A DNA stretch of 64,000 nucleotides from Triplophysa rosa (lineage: Eukaryota; Chordata; Actinopteri; Cypriniformes; Nemacheilidae), in contig NC_079891.1 in the NCBI RefSeq assembly GCF_024868665.1, forward strand, positions 28,187,642 through 28,251,641, given 5' to 3'. A program made the position numbers and the translations under genes. Below the pieces are notes generated by a model that saw only the letters and a program-made list of their open reading frames with translations, ran no database searches and was not told the origin of the DNA. Numbering within the stretch: the first letter of the stretch is position 1; each line of letters starts with the position of its first letter. Of the stretch, positions 44,101-56,100 are shown piece by piece.

Positions 44101-47100
44101 TCTTCTTTTGCGTTCTGCAGAGGAAAGAAAGTCATACAGGTTTGAAATGACAAGAGGGTGGGTAAATGATGAAAGATTTTTCATTTTTGGGTGAACTATC
44201 CCTTTAAGTAAAACCTATAGACTACAATTTCAGACTAAACTGATTTCTCTTAAAAAGAGAAATAGGATTAGAAATACTTTTAACCCTCCATTCCTGATAA
44301 CAATAACTAAAGACTTGTTTTGCATTAAAAGCAGATTTATCTACACTTGTCTTTCATTAATCATCTATAAACCTCCAGAATGACTTGTTAGTATTCATAA
44401 CATGAGTGGCAGACGTCACAGTGCGTCCCTACTTTACATGCAGTCCCATTAAGCTTTTATTTGAATCTAATCACAGTATGTTCTGCTGCAATGACCAAGA
44501 TCAAAAGATCACTCCGAAGCGAAAAGTGTTAGAAATGTTCTATTCTCATTTCTTCTATCAGTCGCCGTTTATTAAATCCGATTAGAGGAATAGCAGATAG
44601 CCTCCTGCTACATGGAATGAATCTCATGTCTGTGTCAAGATTAACACGTAATTATTATTCTCGTAACGTGCGGTCATAAGAAGCGGAGAGGGCCTTGCCT
44701 GACGATGCTCTTCGTGCCGGTCTCACATTGAGAGAGGAAGAGGTAGTCAAGTGGAGGGCTGATCTCTGATTCGCTGGGCCGGTCTTCTTGGACAGCGTGG
44801 TTGTCGACGGTAACTGTGCCCTGATTGGCCACGAGAGAAACGTGAGGAGAGAGAGCTGGAGAGGGCTGCTGGGAAGAGGGGGTGCGATTAAGACTGTCCA
44901 TTGATTCTGCCAGAGATAGAGAGAAGAGAGAGAGATTTAACAGCTTGTTCGCACTTCGTAATGTTTCATGTCAGAAAATTTCAGTGCAATAATCATGTGT
45001 CATAAGGCACCTTTAGCTTTCCATCACCAGAAGGTGGCAACAAAATCATCCCCTTTCAGCAGCCACCCACCACAACCCACACACATACACATCTCTCTTT
45101 CTCTTCCTGTTTAGACTCAACAGCATGTTAGTGGGCAGACATTTCTAAACCTTTCAGTCCAACAGATGACTAAGGCACATGAAGCTCACGTCTGTTACAC
45201 GCGCTACGAGCACATGACAAGTTCAAGGTTGATTTTTTGGGACTATAATGGCTTTTTTTATTTGACAGTAAGCAAAAATGTTGGAAGGTGGAATTACTGA
45301 CTTTAATAATGCAAGATTATTGTGGAAAGTAGAGCTGGGTGTTAAAGCAAAACAAAAAAAAATGTATATATATAATATAAAAAATAAGCAAAAAAAAAAA
45401 ATATATATATATATACAGTATATACACTATATGGACAAAAGTAATGGGACGCCCCCTTCTAATAAACATGTATTATTGCTATACCATTCAATCCCATATT
45501 AGAATTTTAGAAGGGCCAAAATAAATGTACAACTGTGTACAAGTCAATGATGGGTTTGGGTGATAAGTGTTTGGTTTAAAGTCTTTCAAAGTCACCATAA
45601 AAACGATTTTTTGTTTTTCTATCCTAAGACTCTCTTACCTGCAAGATTTAGATGATTTAATTATACAGTACTAAAACCCAAATATAATTGCATAAAAATT
45701 CAGAAGTATTTACGATTTTTCTTAATATAATTTAAATTAAGAATTTAAAATGATACATTTCAAATTAAATATTTATAAATATATACATAATTGAATATGA
45801 ATAAAATAATTAATTTTATATAAGCAGCAAATTTATTGTAAATATATTGTAAGCTTTACTGGAAAGTGTGTCCTTTTCTAGGTCTGGTGCTGTGTGTCCT
45901 ATCAGAATGAGCTCATTCAGTTGGAAGGGACACATCTTTCATTTTGGGAAATACTGTTGAACAGCCCAATTTAATAATAAAATCATTTTAATTGCCTATA
46001 AACAGACGTTTACAGTGTTGACTCACGGCCGTTATTTTTTCATGTTTGATATCAGATACATCCAACTTGAATGTGCTTGAAAGAGACCGTGAGTAATGCT
46101 GAGGCAATGTTGTGGGTGAACAGTCAAGAAAACCTGCTTTTGAACACACGGCGGGCTTATCTGAGGTGAACTATGTGAGATAACAGACAACAACTCATAG
46201 CCTCTCTGTCTGCGGATGACTTCAAACAGACATCAGACTTTACTGTAAACATCTAGAATGATTTTACTAAAACATATTAGCTCATGATAGTGTCATATAT
46301 GTTTGGCATAGTGTTTGGGGTACGTTTGAGAATGGGGTTTTATACATCTGCATTTAAAAGCCTATTTATTATTTATAATGTTTTACATCCACAGAGCAAA
46401 GTTGAAATGGAACTAGGTAAATAGATATAAAGTGAGCAGTTGCCATAGTGATGTGTCAGATGGACAGCAGTACTGGTTGTAGGACCATGTCAGATGCACA
46501 GCAGTTTACAGTAATTGGTTGCCATGGTGATGGAGATGGGACAATGACTAGAGATACAATGATCAGTTGTCATGGTAACAGACACGAGAGCGAGGATACG
46601 GTAAATGGTTGTCATGGGGACAGATGCACAGGTAGTGTAGGGATAAAAGAGCATCTGTTTTGGTGACATTCCCCAGGGAGGAACATACAGTGAGCAGTTG
46701 TCATGGTCACAGGATCAGAGTACAAGTATAGATACAGGAAATGGTTGTCATGGTGACAGGACCATTAGACAGGGACGGTAGAGCTATAATAAGCAATTGT
46801 GATAGTGATGTGTGTTTGTCACGGTGACAGTGAGATCAACATTTGAGTTTACAAAAGTCTTGGCTTAAGAGGATCCCACATCGTTTTAGTCCAGCTTGAG
46901 TACCTTGACACACAAAGTAGGATCTGAAACTGCAGCCCTCCAGGTGTGAATAAAACGTCTCTGATCTGATCCGTTCTTTTCTCAATCTGCTCTCCATCTG
47001 CCCCGCTGCAAAGCCTGTCTGTAAATAATAATGGCAAGATCCGATTCTCAGCTGATGTCCTGCAGGGGTAACTTATGAGCACAGACTGAGACGTTTTGTC

Positions 47101-50100
47101 CCAAAACTTCAAGAAAATCTGAGGCATAAGCAACATTGAGGTTATGAATAAATCCTCTGTGTGTGTGTGTTAGGAAGAGCATGGACATGCTCGGTTCAGT
47201 ATAAACTAGCTTTATCTTTCACAATCTGCTTTTCCCAGTTTAGAGGATTGTACAACCGTCTAGTGTGTTGTGTATTAAACAGTAAACTAACCATGTGTGT
47301 CTGTGTGGGTGAAACCCTCCCTACCGCTGTATCACTCATCTTTCTGTTATCTTTTCATGTAATGTGCAACTTGTTTGTCTTACCCTTGTTTGGTATATAT
47401 CACATTAGTTAACTGCTAACATATTTTTGTCTTACTGCAACCGCAAAGTCCATTCAGTGTTTTTTCCTCATTAACTTTCACACAAAGTTAAGTACTTTTA
47501 AACATTCACATTAAACTCCAGTCATATCAGTAGCCTGATAAAAATATATTTTTTGAGTTGCCTCATGAAGGGCCGACATGTTGAGATCTGAATTTGGTTC
47601 TCAGTAACCCTACGTATTATTAAACACTTTTACAGAATAAAATAATGGTTGACAAAATAACTAAACAGTACTGCTTTTGCGTAATGCTGTGTCTTGGAGA
47701 CGACTTTAAATAGGCAATGCAACATAAACAATACAATTTCAATAACACATTTTATAACAGTAATATTTTTAACATATTTTCTTGCATTCATATGGACTAT
47801 GGAACTAGATTGTGAAAGTTGTGATACTACTTTCTACACTCAAAAAATTGATTTGTTGAATTTACTTAAAAAAGCTGCGTCAAGTGGTTCCACGCAACAA
47901 TATTAAGTAATTTGAGCAAATAACACTTTAGTTGTATGAACAAAATAAATTCAAGTAATGTTGACAAAACTTTTTTGAGTAAATCCAAACCATTCCGATT
48001 GTACCAGTAATTTTAAGTTAATTAAACTCAATTTTTATCCTTCTCAATGGTACTTTTTGTTGTCATACATAAATTATATACAGACTTACTGCATGTAAGT
48101 CAAAACACAATGAGCAAATCAGATGAGAGGCATCTCAGTACTGGCATTAGCACAGTTAAAGCTCATTGAATGATGCGATAGACATTAAGCCTGCGCATAA
48201 ACCTCTCACAGCCTAAGCATATGTCTTCAAAACAATGGCAACCCTAAAACTAAAAAATACAACAAACTCTTTTAAACCTCAAAGATAAATGAACATTAAG
48301 CACAAACAAGTCTGTTTTCTTTACTGAAAAACACTTAAAATAACACTAAATTTCGAAATTTACTGCCAAAATGCAGTCTTACGCAAAGCATGCAGGGAAC
48401 TGAAAATCCCCCTCAACCAGTCATGTTGAATTAACTTGTTTATATTAAGTAAACTCAACAATAGGTCCAATATTATAGGGTTTTGCGTTCTACTCAACAA
48501 TGTTAAGTTGACCAGTCAAACACTTGTTAAGTAAAGCTGACAGATCTAAATTTTTTGTATAAATAACATTAGCATTCTTTATGTACTGTGAACAAGGATG
48601 GGTTAAGTAAAACTAACAGCAGCGACAGTTAATTTTTTTGAGTGTATGCTGTTTGGTCCTGATGTGTATAATATGGAATAATACAAAATAATATTAACTC
48701 ATTAAATAATAAAATGTTATTGAATATGATTAATGTCATATATTATTTAAGGGTCCAGTGTAGGGTCCAATTTAGCAGCATCTAGCGGTGATGTTGTGAA
48801 TTGCAACCAACAGCTCATTCCACCCCTCCCTTTCGAAGAAGCGGCTCTCACAGGACTAAGATGTCGACACGTTTTTGCTTCTTTGACATAGGGCTTGGCG
48901 ATATATATCGGGATTCACACTAATTATACATGTCTAAATTGATTCTGAAACCGGTTCTGTGTTTCATGCACAGCTCTTCTGTGAACTACGGCTCTTTGAT
49001 CAGTAGGAAGTACTACTCGATTTAAAATCACTACGAGATTGAGTCCTTTATAACGTGCATTTGAAAAAACAACACTCGTCAAACATCATCATTATAAATA
49101 TACTTTATTATCATGAAAATACCTGAAAAGGTTTGAAGAACAGCGATAGAATATCACCATTGGCATTTCCGGGAACTGTGGCCGTTTCTCAATTCCAAGA
49201 AAGCAAAGAACGGACTTGTGTTCTTGTGGAGACCGGTCTTGCGAGGCAGCCTCGGAAGAACGAACTTGGATGGACGCGCCGCAGTGACTTCTGGGACTTC
49301 AAGCGGATTCCGTAAGCGCGCAAGGCTGTATAAGATGCATCCTTGATATCGAGAATCTCGTTTCAGAAGGCTGCGTCCTTGTGTCCTCTTGAGGTATCAT
49401 CCTCTAAAGGATGCGGTATATGGAGGATCCTCAACTTAGAATTAAACAAGATGTCCTTCGTAGGACATACTGGCAGAAAAGGAAACAGGAAGTACCAAGC
49501 TTCTATGACAACACGTTGCACTCACACACCTGTCAAATTAATTAAAATGATTTCTACATGATTTTAAGAGGTAAAAAGTTGGTTACTTTCTACCCTAAAC
49601 AATGCCAAGAGTTAAACAAATGTAGCATTTTTTGCCTTACTGTATTAAATGTTAAAAAATCACTAAACACTTGTAAACCTATTTCCTACACATGCCTGCT
49701 AAGATTAAGAATACGTGACAAAAATTGTAAACTGTTAACATTTAAACACCACATACGTATTTGACTGACTGTGCAGCTGCTGCCGTTTATTCAAATAACA
49801 GACGTTGGCGGACGCAAAGAATTGTGGGTTATCTCTAGCAACAAAGGATACACCTAATGTGTCCTCCGAATTCTCGTGAAAGTAGGTCACATTAGAAGGG
49901 TGCATACGTTGTGTCCTACCTGCTTTTATGAAACGAGACAGCCTCAATGATGTAGCAGGCTTCAAATGAGACCTCCGGAAGGACGCAGCCTTCCGAAACG
50001 AGACACAGCTTGTGTATGTGTAAATCGTTCTTTTTCTGTCCCATATTCAGAGTTTCTGCGCAAGAGCGCCCCCTGGCTTTCGGATCTTGAGCATAGGAAT

Positions 50101-53100
50101 TGCACATTATATCGTCCCATAACGTATTTACGTAGAGATAACGTAGAGCAGTTTGTCTGTTTAGGGCTACTGTAGAAACAGCATGGCCAATTCCATGCAA
50201 GGGGACCCACAGTGTATGTAGATAGAAATAGCTCATTCTAGTGTTGTAGTCGAGACCAAGACAAGACCGAGACCAAGACAAGACTGAGACCAGAGGGTGT
50301 CGAGGCCAAGACAAGACCAAGACTTTGAGGGGCAGAGACCAAGACAAGACCAAGGCAGGCTAAGACCGAGTCGAGACCAAGACTAGCACTCCCAAAATTC
50401 AAAAGATCCACAAAACACTAAAAAGTCATAATAAAATAATAATAGAAGTAACTTGGGTGATTTATTGTGCAGAAACGATAATGATAAAACATGGAACATA
50501 AAACATCTTACACATACATTTATGCTGTTTTATGATGTTTATGTTCCATGTTTTATCACCCACCTACTGTAACATTAAAAATTTTGTGCAGGTAAAAATT
50601 CCAACAATACAATACAATATTTATTTGTAAAGCACATTTAAAACAACCAAGCTGACCAAAGTGCTGTACAGACTAAAATAAAACTAAGTAAAAAAAAAAA
50701 AATTTTAAAACAGCAGTAACAACAACATTTACCAATGATTAGGGGGTGTTAAAAGCTAGTGAAAACAAATATGTCTTTATGGAAGACTTGAAAACAGAAA
50801 TGGAGGGGGCTAGTCTAATATGAGGAGGAAGACTGTTCCAGAGTTTTGGACCTACAGTTGCAAAAGATCGATCGCCTCATTTTTTTAAGTCTGGATCTAG
50901 GCACGGTGAGTAAACTAAGGTCACTGGATCTTAATGTTCTAGAAGGGTATAGGGACATAGGAGGTCTGTTAGTACTGAGGGGCCAAATTATTAAGGGCTT
51001 TGTACACAAATAACAACATTTTTAAATCGATTCTGTGCTTGATGAGTAGCCAGTGGAGTGCACATAAAACGTAACCGGCTCATATTTGCGGGACCCAGAA
51101 AGTAATCTAGCAGCTGCATTTTGCACTAGCTGTAGACGGGAGAGAGAGGACTGAGAAACACCATAATAGAGGGAGTTACAATAATCTAAGCGAGTCGTAC
51201 AAAGGCATGTATCACTGTTTGAAAGTTACTCTGCGATAGAAAAGGTTTCACTTTAGCCAGCTGATGGAGATGGAAAAAGCATGATTTTACAACAGCACTG
51301 ATCTGTTTATCAAATTTTAAGTTGTGGTCAAATAGAACACCCAAATTTCTAGCACATTGTGTTTCATATGGGGCCAAAGAGCCACAGACAACATCTAACT
51401 CACAGTTATCCTTAGTCCCAAATATAATTAATTCTGTTTTATTTTTGTTTAAACTTAGAAAGTTACTTGAGAGCCAAAGCTGAAGTTCTTCTAAACAGGC
51501 CAGCAGTGGTTTAATGCCATTTTTATCATTATGTTTTAAAGGAAAATAGACCTGAGTATCATCAGCATATAGATGAAAGGATACATTATATTTCCTAAAA
51601 ATGGATGCCAAAGGTAGCATGTACAGGGTGAACAATACCGGTCCAAGGATAGATCCCTGTGGGACTCCACAATTAAAAGGTATACTAGAGGAGGTGTGAT
51701 GTCCAATACGAACACTAAAACATCTGTCAACCAGATACGAGCGGAACCACTGTAAGACTGTGCCACAAAGGCCCACAGATGACTCAAAGCGTGCTAACAG
51801 GACATTACGGTCAACCAAATCGAAGGCAGCACTCAAGTCTAATAGAACTAAAGCCATAGATTTCCCAGAATCCGTTTCAGTAAGAATATCGCTTAAAACT
51901 CTTAAAAGGGCAGATTCAGTGCTGTGTAAAGCTTTGAAACTGGATTGAAACTATCACCTCGTGAATAGAGTTAGCAGCCAAATAAGATTGTAATTGGGTC
52001 AATACAGCTTTCTCAAGAATCTTTGAAATAAATGGTAGATTAGAGATAGGACGAAATTTGGAAAGAGAAGAAGGATCCAGATTTTTTTTTTTGAAGATAT
52101 GGCGTCACCACTGCACATTTAAGACTGTTAGGGACGGAACCAGTAGACAAACTTTTATTAATAACCAATAACAGACCAGGACCGACTGTGTCCATTATTT
52201 GTCTAAGGAAATGAGGTGGAATAATGTCCTGAGGGCACGTAGTTGGTTTTAGATGGCCGACAATTTCATTACACGAGATCAGATCAATAGGCTCAAAGTC
52301 AGACCAGGTAGCAGAGCATAATGGAACATTATGCAAGACATAAACTGAATTAGACAGCTGGGATCGTAATGTGGTAATCTTCTTAACAAAAAACTTTCCA
52401 AAGTTATTGCAGAGAGAAGTAGAGGGTTCTAAAATAGGTTACACAGTGGGATTTAAAACAGAGTTAATAGTAGAAAACTTTGTTTGTGACAATTGTTTGT
52501 AATAAGATCGGATAGATATTTGCATTTTGCAGCCTTTGCGGCTTTCTGGAACATGTTATAGGATTTTTTCAAGGCTTCATAAGAAACCTGCAATCTGTCC
52601 TTTTTCCACTTACGTTCAGCATGTCTACAAGTCCGTCTCAGAGTACGTGTGGTTTCAGTTTGCCAGGGTACAGATATAGACTTATGATTTTTTTTAGGCT
52701 GCTGAAAATTCTTCACTAGAATGCTGAGTAAGAGAACGAGTCAAACGTGCCACCGATGGATTTCTGAGCATACGGCCCATGAGGGGGACTGTACAGAGAA
52801 CTGGCATGTGGTCAGAAAAAGATGCACTACTAACTCCAATATTTGAAATAGAGAAACCATGAGTTAAAATCAAATCAAGGGTATGACCATGAATATGTGT
52901 TGGACCCGAAACCCATTGTGTAAAGTCAAACGACTCAATCAAATTAAAATATTCTGCAGAATGTGGTTTGGAAGCACAGCAAACATCAATGTTAAAATCA
53001 CCCATCAACAGTATTTTTTCATGCCTAACAACAACTAAACATTAAAAAAAAGGTAAATACCCAAGATAAATTTAAGTCTGGGACCTTCAACAAAACAAAA

Positions 53101-56100
53101 CATTCAGTGACTTAATTACATTGAACAAAATTATAAACGCAAAACTTTTGTTTTTGCCCCCATTTTTCATAAGCTGAACTCAAAGATCTAAGATTTTTTC
53201 TATGTACACAAAAGGCCTATTTCTCTCAAATATTGTTCACAAATCTGTCTAAATCTGTATTAGTGAGCACTTCTCCTTTAACGAGATAATCCATCCACAG
53301 GTGTGGCATATCAAGATGCTGATTAGACAGCATGATTATTGCACAGGTGTGCCTTAGGCTGGCCACAATAAAAGGCCACTCTAAAATGTGCAGTTTTACT
53401 GTACTGGGGGGTCTGAAAACCAGTCAGTATCTGGTGTGACCCTCACTCAGTGCAACACATCTCCTTCGTATAGAGTTGATCAGGTTGTTGATTGTGGCCT
53501 GTGGAATGTTGGTCCACTCCTTTTCAATGGCTGGGTTAGGGTTATGGCTCACCCACACAACGCCATAAACGCTGTCTGCCATCTGCCCTGTACAGTGAAA
53601 ACCGGGATTCATCCGTTAAGAGAAAACCTCTCCAAAGTACCAGACGCCATCGAATGTGAGCATGCACGAACTGCATTCAGGTCGAGACCCAGATGAGGAC
53701 GACGAGCATGCAGATGAGCTTCCCTGAGATGGTTTCTGACAGTTTGTGCAGAAATTCTTTGGTTATGCAAACCGATTGTTGCGGCAGCTGTCTGGGTGGC
53801 TGGTCTTAGACGATCTTGGAGGTGAAGATGCTGGATGTGGAGGTCCTGGGCTGGTGTGGTTACACGCGGTCTGCGGTTGTGAGGGCGGTTGGATGCCAAA
53901 TTCTCTGAAACGCCAATGAACATTCAATTCACGGGCAACAGCTCTGGTGGACATTCCTGCAGTCAGCATGCCAATTGCACTCTCCCTCAAAACTTGCGAC
54001 ATCTGTGGCATTGTGCTGTGTGATAAAACTGCACATTTTAGAGTGGCATTTTATTGTAGCCAGCCTAAGGCACACCTGTGCAATAATCATGCTGTCTAAT
54101 CAGCATCTTGATATGCCACACCTGTGAGGTGGATGGATTATCTCGGCAAAGGAGAAGTGCTCACTAACACAGATTTAGACAGATTTGTGAACAATATTTG
54201 AGAGAAATAGGCCTTTTGTGTACATAGAAAGTCTTAGATCTTTGAGTTCAGCTCATGAAAAATGGGGGAAAAAACAAAAGTGTTGTGTTTATAATTTCGT
54301 TCAGTGTAGTTTCATTGCTTTTTTATCTAATCAACAGTAAAATGGCTGTGTGTTGCTCAGAAATGCACATAACTTCAGATTTGTTCTAGATTTGTTTGGG
54401 ACTAGCCAAAATAGAACAAAAACCTGTGTTTAATTGTGTCTAAAACTTAAGGCACTTATTAACTCAAGGTTTATCGAATAATTATACAAAATCAATATCA
54501 CATCAGATGTTATAAATTAAAAAAACAAGATCTCATACAAGTACCTTTTTTGCAATCACATCTTGGATATTCTGGACCTTTGTGTGTATTCATTTTGTTG
54601 ACAGATTTCTTAAAGACAATCCCCCATTCTTCTCTTACCAGCAGTAAGAGTAACAGAAGAATCAAATAAGGAACAAGTGGTGAATGCTTTTAAAGCCAGA
54701 AGTTTTACATCCAATCACATGAATTATGTTAACACATAATTCAGACAATGCACCAGCAATTTAGTGTAATTCCCACAGTTGTGGTCTTGACCGGTTTTGA
54801 AATAAAACCCCGAGACCACTAAGTCTGAGACCAAGACAAGACCAAGACCAAAGACAGTTGAGACCGAGACAAGACCAAGACCATCAAAAAATGGTCTTGA
54901 GACCGGTCTCGAGTACTACAACACTAGCTCCTTCTAAGATAATATAAACATACCGCTTTATTATGTAAGGTCTTTACACACCTCTTTAAGACAGTTATGT
55001 ATATTAAGGCATCTTTACACAGGCGAGTTAAGGCGTCTCTGTGGAGGATTAAATGTCTGTGTAAAGACGCAATGCAGCATGAAAGCCGATCTAAGATATG
55101 TCGGCTCTGACCCTCCTCAGTATCAAAGGCGACTCTGATGCGGCTCAGGTTTAGTGTAAATGAAGGCGCATTAAAGCCACTCTGAACAACGTCATTGTCA
55201 TGTCAGCAGAAAGCGAGAGAAGATGAAGATGAAGCCAAAAACACACAGCGACATTTGTTTTAGGCTAATAATAACAACGCAGATTTTTTAAATAATTCAA
55301 ACATACATTTTTCGTTTCATTTCGTCATAAAATTATTTAATGAGTATTTTTGTTTGTGCTGTTTACTCAGGCAGGCTGTTGCACAGTTTGAATGCATGAT
55401 GTAAATTTTGAGACTGTTTTCAGCCATTAAAATAGTTTAGATTAGTTTTAAATGGCAAATTACATTACATTTATTTAGAAAAATGTTTGCAGTATGATTG
55501 TTTGTGACTCAGGCGCAGAATGCAGATTTTTTTATTTGAACTCATGACATGAATTGTTTAAATTCCTCCTTTAGCTCCTCTCCTTCGTAAGGAAAAAACC
55601 TTACGATACGCGTTACACGATCACATGCAGACCTGTGTTACCACGTCTCAAACTGCTTCAATATTAGGTTTGTCGGACATTATGCAGTGCTGCGCAGTAC
55701 CGCAGGAGTTATTTGAATAGCTCTCGTGTTACTTAAAGGCAGGGTAGGTGATCCTGTCCAGAAACATTTTTTGTCATGTTGGTTGGAAATCTCTTTACTT
55801 CCTGATAGCAATCAAGAAATGCCGGACAATCAGAAACAATCAAACTTTCCTGCGGAACCGACAACAAGTAAATCTACAAAACGAAAGTCAGTTTTTGAAA
55901 AGGGAGTGTCGAAAAAACATCTGGATCATGAAAGAGGAAAAACTCGAATTAACATCGATTCATCTTATACACGATGGAGACAGCTCCGGCAGGCAAAGGG
56001 TCTGAAAGACGATTTCATGGTTGCTCTCTTTCTTTTGAAAATGTATGTACGTGCTTCAAGAAGAATTTAATGGATTTAGTTTGTAATTCTTACGTGGATT

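Larger units (their letters stand above)
50239..54926. mobile_element. hAT element carrying nested LINE and Tc1 insertions
   Basis: Termini TAGTGTTGTAGTCGAGACC and GGTCTCGAGTACTACAACACTA, flanked by 8-bp duplications GCTCATTC (50231-50238) and GCTCCTTC (54927-54934), one mismatch. Arrays of GACCAAGACAAGACC sit just inside both ends, like the subterminal repeats bound by hAT transposases. After removing the L2 LINE and the Tc1-like element only about 1 kb remains, without an ORF, so it is non-autonomous. Confidence 0.8.

Noticed and set aside
46439..46828. CRISPR-like repeat array
   Set aside because: The spacing looks regular, but repeat units are short, degenerate and palindromic in a vertebrate intron; a minisatellite is the better description.
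51186..51857. Functional reverse transcriptase gene
   Set aside because: YADD core is clear but the rest of the L2 ORF is in other frames with stops; it is a dead LINE, not a host gene.
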